Assembly (NCBI GenBank): GCA_039184865.1
Contig: JBCDAV010000016.1
Coordinates: 1 to 64,000, forward strand
Reading direction: 5' to 3'
Length of the DNA stretch: 64,000 bases
Origin: Thermohalobaculum sp039184865
GTDB lineage: Bacteria > Pseudomonadota > Alphaproteobacteria > Rhodobacterales > Rhodobacteraceae
Program-made: the position numbers and the translations under genes
Part shown: one piece after another, positions 9,715 through 19,043 of the stretch
Layout: every line of letters begins with the position of its first letter
Position numbering within the stretch: the first letter of the stretch is position 1
Notes under the pieces: model-generated
The model's database searches: none
What the model was told of the DNA's origin: nothing
What the model saw: the letters and a program-made list of their open reading frames with translations, nothing else

Positions 9715-10623
9715 ATGACCGACGAGGCCGCAGTCCCAAAAGGCGCAGTGCCGCCCGGTTCCGGCAGGGATGTGACACCGGCCGTTCTTTGCATGCTGGG
9801 CGGCACAGCCGTTCTGGTCCTGAACGACGCGGTAGTCAAAAGCCTGACCAACACCTATCCGACCGGACAGATCTTGTTCCTGCGCGGGCTGTTTGTCTGG
9901 CCCTGGATCCTGTTGTTCGCCATGCGCACCGGCGGTCTGCAGACCCTGCGGGTACGCAGTGTCAAGGGACAGGCGCTGCGCGGCATCTGTGTGATCTGCA
10001 GCGCCTTTATGTTCGTGAACGGCCTTAGACATCTGACATTGACCGATGCCATTGCCGTCGCCTTCACCGGACCGCTCTTCATCACGGCGATGGCACCCTT
10101 GGTTCTAGGCGAGCGGGTCGGCTGGCGGCGCTGGCTCGCCGTCACTGTCGGTTTCGCCGGAGTTCTGTTCATGTTGCGCCCGGGAACCGACACGCTGCAG
10201 TGGGCCGTGTTGTTCCCGCTGGGTGCGGCTATTTTTGGCGGCTTCAGGGACCTGATCACCCGCCGGATTTCCGGCACCGAGACAACGGTCGCAGTGTTGG
10301 CTGTGACCACCACGGTCGTGCTGCTGGCTGGTCTGGCGAGCGTTCCGTTCACGGGCTGGGTTGCAATCCGGGCGACGGATCTGGGAATGTTCGCCGGAAG
10401 CGGAGTGTTGATCGCGATTGCCCACACGCTGATGATCGAGGCGTTTCGCAGAGGCGAGGCCGCGCTGGTTGCGCCGTTCAAGTATTCCTCGCTGCTCTGG
10501 GGCACACTGTTCGGCTACATGATGTTCGGTGATTTGCCGGACCTGTGGACGATCCTTGGCGCCGTTATCATCGTGGCCTCGGGTCTATACGTTCTGCACC
10601 GCGAAGCACGGGCTCGAACGTAA
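9715..10623 (+). CDS. Second EamA/DMT family transporter
   Basis: Also 302 aa and ten transmembrane segments. After a short polar N-terminus the first EamA repeat begins with LCMLGGTAVLVLNDAVVKSL and contains LTDAIAVAFTGPLF. The second repeat ends with KYSSLLWGTLFGYMMFGDLP and the usual C-terminal basic tail. The D-A-V-V-K and A-F-x-G-P motifs match the S-adenosylmethionine-uptake-like and drug/metabolite subgroup, though the substrate is not settled. It sits directly behind a sister gene of equal length but clearly different sequence, so they may work as separate or paired exporters rather than as a recent duplication. Confidence 0.85.
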   Translation: MTDEAAVPKGAVPPGSGRDVTPAVLCMLGGTAVLVLNDAVVKSLTNTYPTGQILFLRGLFVWPWILLFAMRTGGLQTLRVRSVKGQALRGICVICSAFMFVNGLRHLTLTDAIAVAFTGPLFITAMAPLVLGERVGWRRWLAVTVGFAGVLFMLRPGTDTLQWAVLFPLGAAIFGGFRDLITRRISGTETTVAVLAVTTTVVLLAGLASVPFTGWVAIRATDLGMFAGSGVLIAIAHTLMIEAFRRGEAALVAPFKYSSLLWGTLFGYMMFGDLPDLWTILGAVIIVASGLYVLHREARART

Positions 10624-10666
10624 TTGGGCTGATAGGGGACTCTGTGAGCCTCGACTAAAACCTGAA

Positions 10667-11710
10667 CTAAGGAACCTCCTGACCTACGGCCCGATAGGCA
10701 TCGATCAGGCTCGGCGAATCCTTGCACTGGGTTCTCGGAAGATCGTCGTGGAGCCCGAGCCACGGCATGGCGCTTTCGACACCGAGGTTGTAGGTCGGCG
10801 GAAAGTCCTGCGGCGCATCAAGGCTTGCCGTGAACACCATCACCCACTTTGTCCATATCCCGACAAGACCCTGGTACAGCAGTGCGGTGCCGCAGTCGGC
10901 GCAGAAACCTCGCTTGGCGATCTTCGAAGACTGAAAGAACTTCGGCGCGCCCTGGGTGAAGACCAACGCCTCGGCGAGCATCGTGGTGCCGCCAAGAATT
11001 GGTGCGCCTGAAAATCGCTGGCACATGCGACACTGACAGAGCATCGAACCAAGCGGCTTTCCGTGAATCTCGTAACGCACCGCACCGCAGAGACAGCCGC
11101 CTCCGGCAAAAGCTTGTTGTGCTTCGGGCATGTCGATGAACGGCCGGAAAGCTGCCTTGGCGTGCCCGCCGTCCGCGCGCGCCGTCGGACTGAAATGAAA
11201 AACGCGGACCGGTTTGGCAATGTTCTTCAACTGGTGTGCCCCGAGATCCGCGAACCGTTCATCGATCTCGTCCTCGACGTGCACGAACACGGCGCGCGAG
11301 ATCGCCACCCCGTTCGTCTCCGCCAGTTCCTGCAATCGCGAGGCGACGTTGACGCCGTCGCCGTAGACATCATCGTCGTCATGAAGAACTTCGACTATGT
11401 TCACGCCGACACGAAAGCGGATCTGCCGGTCCTCGGGGACACCACGGTTTCGCTCGATCATGCGGCGCTGGATTTCGATCGCGCAAGCGACTGCTTCGAC
11501 GGCGCTGCCGAACTCCGCCAGAATTCCATCCCCCATGAGCTTGATGATGCGACCGTGGTGTGAGCCGATCGTGGGGTCAGTGACGGCGAACCGGCTTTCC
11601 TGCAGGGCGAGCAACGTAGCGGCTTCGTCCTGTCCCATCAGCCGGCTGTAGCCGACGACATCAGCCATCAGGATCGCGGCAAGCCGGCGTTCGATCCCGC
11701 TCCCGATCAT
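10667..11710 (-). CDS. Class III adenylate/guanylate cyclase fused to a GFA zinc domain
   Basis: The 347-aa protein has two domains. Residues 10-170 form a class III cyclase catalytic domain: AAILMADVVGYSRL carries the first metal Asp (D17), IKLMGDGILAEF the second (D61), and YGDGVNVASRLQELAE matches the conserved transition-state region. Residues 203-330 are a GFA (glutathione-dependent formaldehyde-activating-like) zinc fold with C206/C208, C225/C227/C230 and C270/C273 all present. The ATG at 11710 is chosen over an in-frame TTG five codons upstream. It would make cAMP or cGMP, possibly gated by a zinc or thiol signal sensed by GFA; that link is inference. The gene converges on the DMT genes and stands alone. 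Confidence 0.85.
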   Translation of the reverse strand: MIGSGIERRLAAILMADVVGYSRLMGQDEAATLLALQESRFAVTDPTIGSHHGRIIKLMGDGILAEFGSAVEAVACAIEIQRRMIERNRGVPEDRQIRFRVGVNIVEVLHDDDDVYGDGVNVASRLQELAETNGVAISRAVFVHVEDEIDERFADLGAHQLKNIAKPVRVFHFSPTARADGGHAKAAFRPFIDMPEAQQAFAGGGCLCGAVRYEIHGKPLGSMLCQCRMCQRFSGAPILGGTTMLAEALVFTQGAPKFFQSSKIAKRGFCADCGTALLYQGLVGIWTKWVMVFTASLDAPQDFPPTYNLGVESAMPWLGLHDDLPRTQCKDSPSLIDAYRAVGQEVP

Positions 11711-11886
11711 GCGCGGATTATCCAACGAAAGCCTGCGGGCGTCAAATCATCGACCGTAGCTTTGCTGCATGATCAACGACATCTACCGAGATGCTCGGCT
11801 TTGTTTGCTTTGATCGCGGGCGACCGGCAATAGGAGTCACAAGTGACGACACGTCGCCCGAGGCTCAGTCGTATCGTGACCAATCA

Positions 11887-11920
11887 AGTACAATCGAAGT
11901 GTTTCGATACAATTTGTACT
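11887..11920. promoter_or_regulatory. Operator-like inverted repeat before the MFS gene
   Basis: AGTACAA (11887-11893) is repeated in inverse orientation as TTGTACT (11914-11920), and TCGAA (11894) and TTCGA (11903) form a second, non-concentric pair inside. The region is AT-rich compared with its surroundings and lies 90-120 bases before the transporter start. TTGTAC half-sites are typical of GntR-family operators, but no such regulator is adjacent. Confidence 0.35.
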
Positions 11921-12008
11921 GTGCAGAATTGAAGATCGATACAGATCAAGAGAGGTCAGCTTGCGCGCGTGAAGTTATCGGAGCAGTTCCATCGCGATCC
12001 ACTGGAGA

Positions 12009-13154
12009 ATGCTGATCGTTTTGGTCGCGGCTCGCCTCGCACTGGGACTCACGTTCCAGGTGGCAGGCTCCGCGACGCCGTATCTGTCCAACGACTTCGG
12101 CATGACCCTCGCGGATGTGGGCGTTCTGGTCGGGATGTTTATGCTGCCCGGCGTGGTCGTTGCATTACCGGCTGGAATGTGGGGCGCACGGTTTGGAGAC
12201 AAGCGGGTCGTCCTCGCAGGCTTCCTGCTGATGGCAGCGGGTCTGTTGGTATCGGGCCTCGCGACGACATGGACCTGGGTTGTGATCGGCCGCCTGCTGG
12301 CCGGGCTCGGTGCGGTGCTTCCGCAGGTCCTGATGATGAAGATGGTGTTCGATTGGTTCGTCGGAAAGCGTAGCCTATTCATCGCGACGTCGCTTTTCAT
12401 CATAGGCTGGCCCGTCGGACACGCGATAGGTCAAGCGGTTTTGACCCTGCTGGCTGACCTTGGCGGCTGGAACGCGGCGTTTATGTCAACGGCAGTGGCA
12501 TGTCTCGCCGCGCTGCTCATCCTGTGGGCCAGCTATCGACCACCGGCCTCTGCGGCTGCCCGCGTGCAAGCGCCGCTCACAGCGCTCAGTCGTCGCGAAT
12601 TCGTGCTCGTGACGCTTGCCGGCCTGCTTTGGATGACCAGCAACGGCGCGTATGTCGTGGTACTCGGTTTCGGGCAGCAGACGCTCATCGAACGCGGGCT
12701 GGATCCGGTCGAGGCGGCTGAAATAGCCAGCTTGATGCCCTGGGCCTTCCTCGTGGCGCTTCCTCTCGGGGCCTGGACAGCGACGCGGTACGAAACACCC
12801 AATGTTGTGATCTCGATTTCACTAGGCGTGTCCGCGGCCTTCGGGATTTGGACGGGACTGGACGCGACGGCCCTTGGCTTCTTAGGCTTCGGTTTTGCGA
12901 TGGCCTTTGGTGTCGCGACCATGGCGACACTGCCATCGGAAGCACTCGAAGAGGCGTCTCGTTCGGCGGGGCTCGGCTACTACTTCATGATGTACTTCAT
13001 CGGATCGTCCGTGTTTCCAATCATCGCCGGATGGATTGGCGATGTCGCAGGCACGGCCGCCGGTCCAATTTTCTTCGCGAGCGCTGCGCAGGCTTTCTGC
13101 CTTGTCCTGTTGTTCGCATTCAGGGCACATCAGCGTCGGCCCCTCACCCATTGA
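12009..13154 (+). CDS. MFS transporter
   Basis: A 381-aa major facilitator with about twelve transmembrane segments. The signature between helices 2 and 3 reads GMWGARFGDKRVVLAG, close to the family G-x-x-x-D-R/K-x-G-R/K-R motif. Helices 4 and 5 contain GRLLAGLGAVLPQVLMMK. ATG 12009 is the first possible start, because an in-frame TGA lies 39 bases upstream and no other start codon falls between. The ribosome site is poor, so translation may be weak. An operator-like palindrome lies upstream. The protein resembles the CynX/NimT-like group, but I cannot name a substrate. Confidence 0.85.
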   Translation: MLIVLVAARLALGLTFQVAGSATPYLSNDFGMTLADVGVLVGMFMLPGVVVALPAGMWGARFGDKRVVLAGFLLMAAGLLVSGLATTWTWVVIGRLLAGLGAVLPQVLMMKMVFDWFVGKRSLFIATSLFIIGWPVGHAIGQAVLTLLADLGGWNAAFMSTAVACLAALLILWASYRPPASAAARVQAPLTALSRREFVLVTLAGLLWMTSNGAYVVVLGFGQQTLIERGLDPVEAAEIASLMPWAFLVALPLGAWTATRYETPNVVISISLGVSAAFGIWTGLDATALGFLGFGFAMAFGVATMATLPSEALEEASRSAGLGYYFMMYFIGSSVFPIIAGWIGDVAGTAAGPIFFASAAQAFCLVLLFAFRAHQRRPLTH

Positions 13155-13291
13155 GACCGTGTTCGATGTCGAAAAGAAACGAGGTTTCTCGCGCGGTTCG
13201 ATTGGCCCTCTGCTGACGACGCCAAGTCCAGACGTTCGGCGCAACCCGATTGGAGGTCCACTTTGGCAGGGCTCTTCGGAGCGCTTCAGTG

Positions 13292-13468
13292 ATGGTGCGG
13301 CGACGGGTGCCGCTGACGAACGCCATGCAGCACTATTTCCGACACATGCGTAAGAGCAAGGATCACTTGAACGCTTTCCGGCGAAAGGCGCGGCTTTGGG
13401 TTGCCGTCGCCTTTCTTGTTCCCGTTTGCCTGGGAGCAATCGCAGCGTTGTTTGTCTCAGCCTCCTAG
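13292..13468 (+). CDS. Possible small membrane protein (58 aa)
   Basis: An ATG with GGAG about ten bases upstream opens a 58-codon frame. It has a very basic N-terminal half (VRRR, MRKSK, FRRKAR) and ends in one hydrophobic helix, LWVAVAFLVPVCLGAIAALF. A basic stretch followed by a single C-terminal helix is a common plan for small inner-membrane proteins. It lies between the MFS gene and the hydrolase. It could equally be a chance frame. Confidence 0.35.
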   Translation: MVRRRVPLTNAMQHYFRHMRKSKDHLNAFRRKARLWVAVAFLVPVCLGAIAALFVSAS

Positions 13469-13638
13469 CTTCGGCACTGAACAAGAACGCTGTCGGGCTG
13501 GCGACGGTGCCAGGGTCGCGGGCTCGACGCTGCGGAGCGGCCCTGTCCAGTCCAACCGGCCTTTTCGAAGGACACTTGCGGTGGAAAGTGCGATGGCGCC
13601 ACGATCCGCCGCAAGCTGCATGGGCGCCGTGACCTCCC

Positions 13639-14238
13639 TCAGTCTGGCACGTCGCTCGCCTTCGCCGTCACATGCGCGAACAGGTCGCCCATCGCCGCAA
13701 GCGCATTGGCATGGACAGCCTCGGACGCGATATCCCCGCCCCGCGGATCCGGCAGCGAGCGCGTCGCCGTGGCTGAGGCGACGACCGTCACGTCATAGCC
13801 GTTGTTAAAGCCCGCCCGCGCCGTCGAGTTCACGCACATATGTGTCATGAACCCGGCGAGCGTCAGCTTCGTCGCGCCCCGCGCGTTCAGAAGCTCGTCG
13901 AGATTGGTCTTCTCGAACGAACTCGGATAGTTCTTGTCGACGACGGGCTCTCCGTCCACCGGAGAGACCGACGCAATGATCTGGCCGCTATCGCCGGTGA
14001 CGTCATAGGGGCTGCCAGCGCCGGCATCGTGGCGAATATGAATGATCGGACTGCCAAGCGCGCGCGCACGGGCGAGCAGGGCCTCGGCCTCACGCAATGC
14101 ATCTTCGACGCCGTCAAGCGCCATGACGCCTTCGCGATACGTGTTCTGACAGTCGATCATGATCAGCGCCGTGTCCGAAAGCGGATGCGGTTCGGCACGG
14201 GCGCCGGTCAGGTTTCTCAACGTGGGGCGAGCAGTCAT
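13639..14238 (-). CDS. Cysteine hydrolase, isochorismatase family
   Basis: The 199-aa protein has the Asp-Lys-Cys triad of the family: D29 in ALIMIDCQN, K102 in VVDKNYPSSF and C135 in LAGFMTHMCVNSTARAGF, with the cis-peptide-associated GF-MTHMC loop before the cysteine. It starts at ATG 14238 behind GGGAGGA; the frame extends upstream without a better start. Members hydrolyse amides or vinyl ethers (isochorismate, nicotinamide, ureidoacrylate, N-carbamoyl compounds). The THMCVNSTAR form is common in uncharacterised members, so the substrate is open. It stands alone, about 265 bases from the D-lactate dehydrogenase gene. Confidence 0.88.
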   Translation of the reverse strand: MTARPTLRNLTGARAEPHPLSDTALIMIDCQNTYREGVMALDGVEDALREAEALLARARALGSPIIHIRHDAGAGSPYDVTGDSGQIIASVSPVDGEPVVDKNYPSSFEKTNLDELLNARGATKLTLAGFMTHMCVNSTARAGFNNGYDVTVVASATATRSLPDPRGGDIASEAVHANALAAMGDLFAHVTAKASDVPD

Positions 14239-14504
14239 GGCAGGGTCCTCCCGGTCCGTTTCTGATTGTCTTGCAGATTTAGACGCTGGGGATGACCTGG
14301 CTACCTGTCGACCGCACCGTAATGAAATGCGGCAGGGACGCAAGCCGGGGAGCCGGTTGGTGTCATTTGACGAGACCGACGGCAATGCGGAGCCGGTTAG
14401 TGTGCACGCTCTTCGAACCTGAAATTCGGAGCAAATTTCGACAACTCAAACACGATACGGAGATCAGGTGAAGCGAGCGCGCAGTGAAGGCGCAGCCTAC
14501 TGGC

Positions 14505-16187
14505 TCAACTGTAGTGTTTCTTCCGGCTCATCTTGCCAAGTCCGGGGTTGAGCGAGTTCGTCGGATCGATGCTCTTGTAGAACGCCGCGAGATCGGGCTT
14601 GGCTTTGTACAAGTGCCCGACATTGTGCTCAGCCGGGTATTCGGCACCGCGCTGGTCCAGTATTTCCAGCATGCGCGCCTTGAGCTGCTGCGGATCCGAT
14701 CCCTTCTTCACGATGTAATCCTGATGCAGCACGTGGCAGAAGAAGTGCCCGTAATAGAGCCTGTGGGATATCTCCGCGTCGATCTCCGGCGGGAGCACCT
14801 CGAACCAGTCTTCATCGTTCCGGCGCAGCGCGATATCGAGCGCGAGGATATCCTCCACCTGCGAGCCGTGGACATTCTGATAGCGGATTGCCGCCCCGGC
14901 AGCCGCGAAGCGATGCAGGCCCGCGAGTTTGCCCTCGCGCGGCGTGCAGGCAAAATAATCGCCTTCGTTGTTGGCGAAGTGTTCCTTGAGGTAGGCATCG
15001 GCCTCTTCGATGCCGTCATCTTTCATCTTCAGGATCAGGTGGTGCTCGTAGCGCTTGCGGAAAGCGGCCATCCGCTCGGGCAGGACCCGCGGCCAGAGCC
15101 GCGCCAGGACCTGCATGAAGTGATCCGTCAGGTTTCGCGGCAGGATCGGTATCTTGTTGAGGCGCGCATCGATCGCCCCCTTCAGCGCGAAGAACATCGG
15201 CAGGCGGTCAGTGCCCAGCTTGTCGATCATCACCAGCGTGTCTTTGCCGTAGCGCTCCGAGATGTCGTAGCACTCGGAATGCATGTATTCGCCGCTGACC
15301 GGCAGATGCTTGAAATCGCGCAGGATATCGCGGCGCAACTGCCCAAGGACGGCGGTGTCGTTCGTGCCGATATAGAAGACCTGCTCGCGACTGTTTTTCG
15401 GATAGGTGTCGAGCCGCACAGCGAACACGGCGAGCTTGCCGGCGCAACCCGCGGCTTCGTGAAGGCGGCGCTTGTCAGCGTTGAACCGCGCCGGACTGTC
15501 GGCCTGCACGTCGCGCACACGCTCGGCATAGGCCGTGTCGGACGCCTTCTTGTTCGTGCTTTCCACGTCACTGGTCGTGAACTGCCCGGTTTCGAGGCGG
15601 GTCAGGATCTCGTCCGGCGTCTCGCCCAGATCGATGCCGAGGTGATTGACCAGTTCAATGCCGTCCTCAGTGACCTGTGCGAACAGCGAAAGCTCGGTGT
15701 AGCTCGGGCCGCGTTCGATCAGCGATCCGCCGGAGTTGTTGCAGACGCCGCCGATGATCGACGCGCCGATACAGCTCGACCCGATGACGGAGTGCGGCTG
15801 CCGTCCAAGCGGATCGAGCAGTTTCTCCAGCTTGAAAAGCGTCGCCCCGGGAAAGCTGAGCACCTGACGGCCTTCGTCCAGTAGCTGGATGTCGTCCATC
15901 CGGTTGGTCGAGATCACGACCACGTCCCGGTCGTAGGATCCCTTCGGTGTCGATCCTTCCGTCAGTCCGGTGTTGGCGGCCTGCATGATGACGATCTTGT
16001 CGGCAGCGACGCAAGCCTGGAGAACTTTCCACTGTTCAAGAAGCGTTCCCGGCCGCACGACTGCAACGGCCTCGCCCGCGCCCGAACGGTAGCCCTTGCA
16101 GAACCGCTCCATCGACCTGGGATTGGTCAGGACGTACTTGCTGCCACAGATGCTGCGGAACTGATCGATAAGGTCTTGCGTCGTCAT
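14505..16187 (-). CDS. dld: Quinone-dependent D-lactate dehydrogenase
   Basis: The 560-aa flavoprotein oxidises D-lactate to pyruvate and passes electrons to quinone at the inner membrane. The N-terminal FAD-binding half has VVRPGTLLEQWKVL and IMQAANTGLTEGSTP, and then SVIGSSCIGASIIGGVCNNSGG, the pyrophosphate loop typical of bacterial Dld. The C-terminal half with EYPAEHNVGHLY and SLNPGLGKMSRKKHY fits the cap/membrane-binding domain and family length of about 570 aa. ATG 16187 is chosen because the family begins with an M-x-x-x-x-L-I-x-x-F pattern; its ribosome site is weak. It lies downstream of the GGT cluster on the same strand but 311 bases away, so it probably has its own promoter. Confidence 0.93.
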   Translation of the reverse strand: MTTQDLIDQFRSICGSKYVLTNPRSMERFCKGYRSGAGEAVAVVRPGTLLEQWKVLQACVAADKIVIMQAANTGLTEGSTPKGSYDRDVVVISTNRMDDIQLLDEGRQVLSFPGATLFKLEKLLDPLGRQPHSVIGSSCIGASIIGGVCNNSGGSLIERGPSYTELSLFAQVTEDGIELVNHLGIDLGETPDEILTRLETGQFTTSDVESTNKKASDTAYAERVRDVQADSPARFNADKRRLHEAAGCAGKLAVFAVRLDTYPKNSREQVFYIGTNDTAVLGQLRRDILRDFKHLPVSGEYMHSECYDISERYGKDTLVMIDKLGTDRLPMFFALKGAIDARLNKIPILPRNLTDHFMQVLARLWPRVLPERMAAFRKRYEHHLILKMKDDGIEEADAYLKEHFANNEGDYFACTPREGKLAGLHRFAAAGAAIRYQNVHGSQVEDILALDIALRRNDEDWFEVLPPEIDAEISHRLYYGHFFCHVLHQDYIVKKGSDPQQLKARMLEILDQRGAEYPAEHNVGHLYKAKPDLAAFYKSIDPTNSLNPGLGKMSRKKHYS

Positions 16188-16498
16188 CGCGTCGGATTGC
16201 CAGTGTTGCGGTGCGGTCGGAGTTCGCCGAGGCGACCCCGCGCGCACGTTCGAAGCCCTCCCAACGTTTAGTTGAACAGAGAGGCGTCATCCATGCGTCC
16301 AATCTGCGCGCAGCTTCGAGCATAGATTTTCTCTCAGAGGCCTTTGGTCGTGCGCGAATTCGAACCCGTTCACGTCGAGCCAAGGCAACGCGGGTTAACG
16401 TGTCCGGAACCGCCAATAAAGATCTTGCGGGAGGCGGGTCGATAGCCAGCGCCACGCGCGAAGGCATTCACCAGCGCGCGGGTCTGAATTTGAGAGCT
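16188..16498. other. Intergenic region before dld, no gene seen
   Basis: This 311-base gap should hold the dld promoter and the end of the GGT operon. I see no open frame with a ribosome site and no strong terminator. Confidence 0.4.
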
Positions 16499-18292
16499 CT
16501 AACGCCCGACCGCGTAAGCCTGCATGAAGCGCGGCGTCGCAGCCGCCCGGATCATCCCGTCACTTCGGAAACCGGCGGCGCAGAGCCGGCCAAGCGCCCA
16601 GGACGGCTGCACGTTCACGACATGGCCGCGTTCCCGCAGTTCAACGAGGATTTTGTCGTCAAAGCGATCCTCGATGTGCAGGACGCCTGGCGTGAAGTGC
16701 CTCGGTGCAAACGAGTTGACGTAGTGCCCCGAGTGAAACAGCGGCGCGTCGATTGCTGCCTGAAGGTTCAACCCCTGCACCAGATGCCGCAGGATCAGGC
16801 CCAGCGCCCACTGGTCCTGCTGGTCCCCACCGGGCGAGCCCAGGCCGACCAGAGGATTGCCATCGCGGGTGATCACCGTTGGCGTCAGGGTCGTTCTGGG
16901 CCGGCGCCCCGGTGCCAGATGCGACGGCAGCCTCTCATCCAGCCAGAACATCTGACCGCGCGTCGTGATGTTGAAGCCGATGCCCGGAACTGCAGGTGCG
17001 GATTGCAGCCAGCCCCCGGACGGCGTCGCCGAAACCAGATTGCCCCAGCGATCGACCACGTCCAGATGGCAGGTATCGCCCTCGATCTCCGGCAGGTCTG
17101 CGAAGGTCGGTTCGCCGACGCCGAGCGCCGCGTCCTCGGGTTCCGCCGCGAGTTCGGTGAGCAGCGCAGACCGGTCCTCCCCGTCGCCAAGTGGATCACC
17201 CGGCGCGAGCTTCAGGGACGCGTCGTTGCCAATCTCTGCAGCGCGGTGCGCGATGTAGTCGCGCGACAGGAGCTGTTTGAGCGGGACATCGACGTGATCG
17301 GGGTCGGCAAAAAAGGCATCGCGATCCGCGAGGCCCCGCTTCAGCGCCTCGATGGAAAGATGAACCCAGTCCACGCTTCCCGGCTCGACGTCGGCGATGC
17401 CGAGTTCTTCGAGAAGGCCGAGCGCTATCAGCATCGCCGGCCCCTGCCCCCACGGCCCGGTCTTGTGGACGGTCACGCCTTGGAAATCGGCGGAGACGGT
17501 GTCTTCCCAGGTCGGCTGCCACGGCGCCATGTCCGCTCCGGTCAGGAAGCCGGTGACGCGATTGCCCGAACCGTCTGCTTGCTCGGTTCGGTAGAAGCTG
17601 TCGACGGCCTCGGCGACAAATCCTTGATACCAGGCGCGTTGGGCGGCCTCGATCTGGGCCTCGCGATCGGCACCGGCGGCCTCGGCCTCTGACAAGATCC
17701 GTGCGTAGGCGTTGGCGATCTGCGGCTGCGTAACCCGCTGACCCGGCATCGGGGCGTTATCGCCGGGCAACCAGACTTCCGCCGAATGCTCCCAATCCGA
17801 CCGGAAGAGCGGAGCGATGGCATGGATCGATTCCGCTGCCCGGTGGGGCAACGGATATCCGGTGCGCGCGTAGCCGATTGCCGGTTCGAGGACGTCGCGC
17901 ACGGTCTTCGTCCCGTGCTCGAGCAGCAAGCGCATCCAGGCCCCGAACGATCCCGGCACGACGGCAGGCGCCAATCCCATTCCCGGCATGCGGTCATAGC
18001 CCTGCGCCTTGACCGCCTCGATCGAGGCAGCGGCGGGAGCCGTTCCCTGACCGCACAGGACGCGCGGCCGGTCCTCGACAGCGAGATGCAGGATGATCGG
18101 CACCTCCCCGCCCGGACCGTTGAGATGCGGCTCGACGATCTGCAGCATGAAACCGGTGGCGACGGCGGCATCCACCGCGTTGCCGCCCTTCTCGAGGATC
18201 CCGAACCCGACCGTCGATGCGAGCCAGTGCGTGGATGTAACGGCGCCGAAGCTGCCCCGGATCTCCGGCCGCGTGGTGAAGCTTTGCGGCAT
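16499..18292 (-). CDS. ggt: Gamma-glutamyltransferase family protein
   Basis: This is a 597-aa N-terminal-nucleophile hydrolase. ILEKGGNAVDAAVATGFMLQ and PHLNGPGGEVP match the large subunit. DTCHLDVVDRWGN contains the expected catalytic Thr (T407) at the start of the small subunit, and GLGSPGGDQQ matches the C-terminal oxyanion/GSPGG region. Autocleavage before T407 is expected. No clear export signal is visible at the N-terminus, so it may act in the cytoplasm on imported gamma-glutamyl or acyl peptides. It follows the DUF1028 gene with a one-base gap, behind peptide ABC genes, and has a GAGGT ribosome site. The exact substrate (glutathione, gamma-Glu peptides or another amide) is open. Confidence 0.92.
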   Translation of the reverse strand: MPQSFTTRPEIRGSFGAVTSTHWLASTVGFGILEKGGNAVDAAVATGFMLQIVEPHLNGPGGEVPIILHLAVEDRPRVLCGQGTAPAAASIEAVKAQGYDRMPGMGLAPAVVPGSFGAWMRLLLEHGTKTVRDVLEPAIGYARTGYPLPHRAAESIHAIAPLFRSDWEHSAEVWLPGDNAPMPGQRVTQPQIANAYARILSEAEAAGADREAQIEAAQRAWYQGFVAEAVDSFYRTEQADGSGNRVTGFLTGADMAPWQPTWEDTVSADFQGVTVHKTGPWGQGPAMLIALGLLEELGIADVEPGSVDWVHLSIEALKRGLADRDAFFADPDHVDVPLKQLLSRDYIAHRAAEIGNDASLKLAPGDPLGDGEDRSALLTELAAEPEDAALGVGEPTFADLPEIEGDTCHLDVVDRWGNLVSATPSGGWLQSAPAVPGIGFNITTRGQMFWLDERLPSHLAPGRRPRTTLTPTVITRDGNPLVGLGSPGGDQQDQWALGLILRHLVQGLNLQAAIDAPLFHSGHYVNSFAPRHFTPGVLHIEDRFDDKILVELRERGHVVNVQPSWALGRLCAAGFRSDGMIRAAATPRFMQAYAVGR

Positions 18293-18293
18293 G

Positions 18294-19031
18294 TCAGACC
18301 TCGGGTATTTCGGGGTTGGCGATCAGCGGTTCGCCCGCGTCGCGCTCGATGATGTTTTCGATAACATTCCGGTCCAGAATGCCGTATGGGCGGCCGGCTC
18401 GCGGCATGCCCGTCGAGAACGGGATGAAGCGATCCCGCGCGACAGCAAAGAGGCGCTCGAGCTCCGGGATCGGGTCGGCGTGATCGTCGACGCGCAGGTC
18501 GAGCCGCGGGAACACCTCCGGCCCCTGAATGCGGAGCGCGATCGACTGTTTGCCGCGCTTGTCGCCACCGGCATCCTCGCCCGCCTGCATCGCAGCGATC
18601 AGACGCTCGACAATGGGCAGATCCGACCGGTCCTGCCAGCAGGTCAGCGTATCGGCGACCACGGCGGGGCCCGCCAGCATGTTCCCAGCCACCGAGACGC
18701 CCGGCGCGGTCTTGTGCCCGCACCAGTCGACGCAGTTCGCACCGGTGTGCGCCGCCGCGCCGTCATGGGCGTCGATGACATGGAACTGGCGCTGATCGAG
18801 GCCTTCGTCCATGCCTTGCAGCATGGACACGATATCCCCGGCGCGATGTCCTTCCGCCAGCAGGCCAAGCGCACGATGGCCGAGTTCCGGGTTGGGCAGC
18901 GCCTGGCTCATCGCGGCACCGTGCGGCCCACCGCTCCAGGGGCAGATCGCGCCGACCGCGAAAAACTTCGAAGCCACAGCGAGGCCGAACAGTCCCTGCT
19001 CCGCATCATGGGCCAGGATAGAATAGGTCAT
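18294..19031 (-). CDS. DUF1028 family protein (Ntn-hydrolase-like)
   Basis: The 245-aa protein begins MTYSILAHDAEQGLFGLAVA and contains GHRALGLLAEG, HTGANC and VAGNMLAGPAVV, the characteristic DUF1028 landmarks. The family is built like N-terminal nucleophile hydrolases and often sits beside GGT and peptide transporters, as here. The start follows GGAGG. It is 12 bases behind the permease gene and one base ahead of GGT, so it is in the same operon. The job is probably amide or peptide processing of the transported compound; this is inference from context. Confidence 0.9.
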   Translation of the reverse strand: MTYSILAHDAEQGLFGLAVASKFFAVGAICPWSGGPHGAAMSQALPNPELGHRALGLLAEGHRAGDIVSMLQGMDEGLDQRQFHVIDAHDGAAAHTGANCVDWCGHKTAPGVSVAGNMLAGPAVVADTLTCWQDRSDLPIVERLIAAMQAGEDAGGDKRGKQSIALRIQGPEVFPRLDLRVDDHADPIPELERLFAVARDRFIPFSTGMPRAGRPYGILDRNVIENIIERDAGEPLIANPEIPEV

Positions 19032-19043
19032 GTTCGCCTCCGT

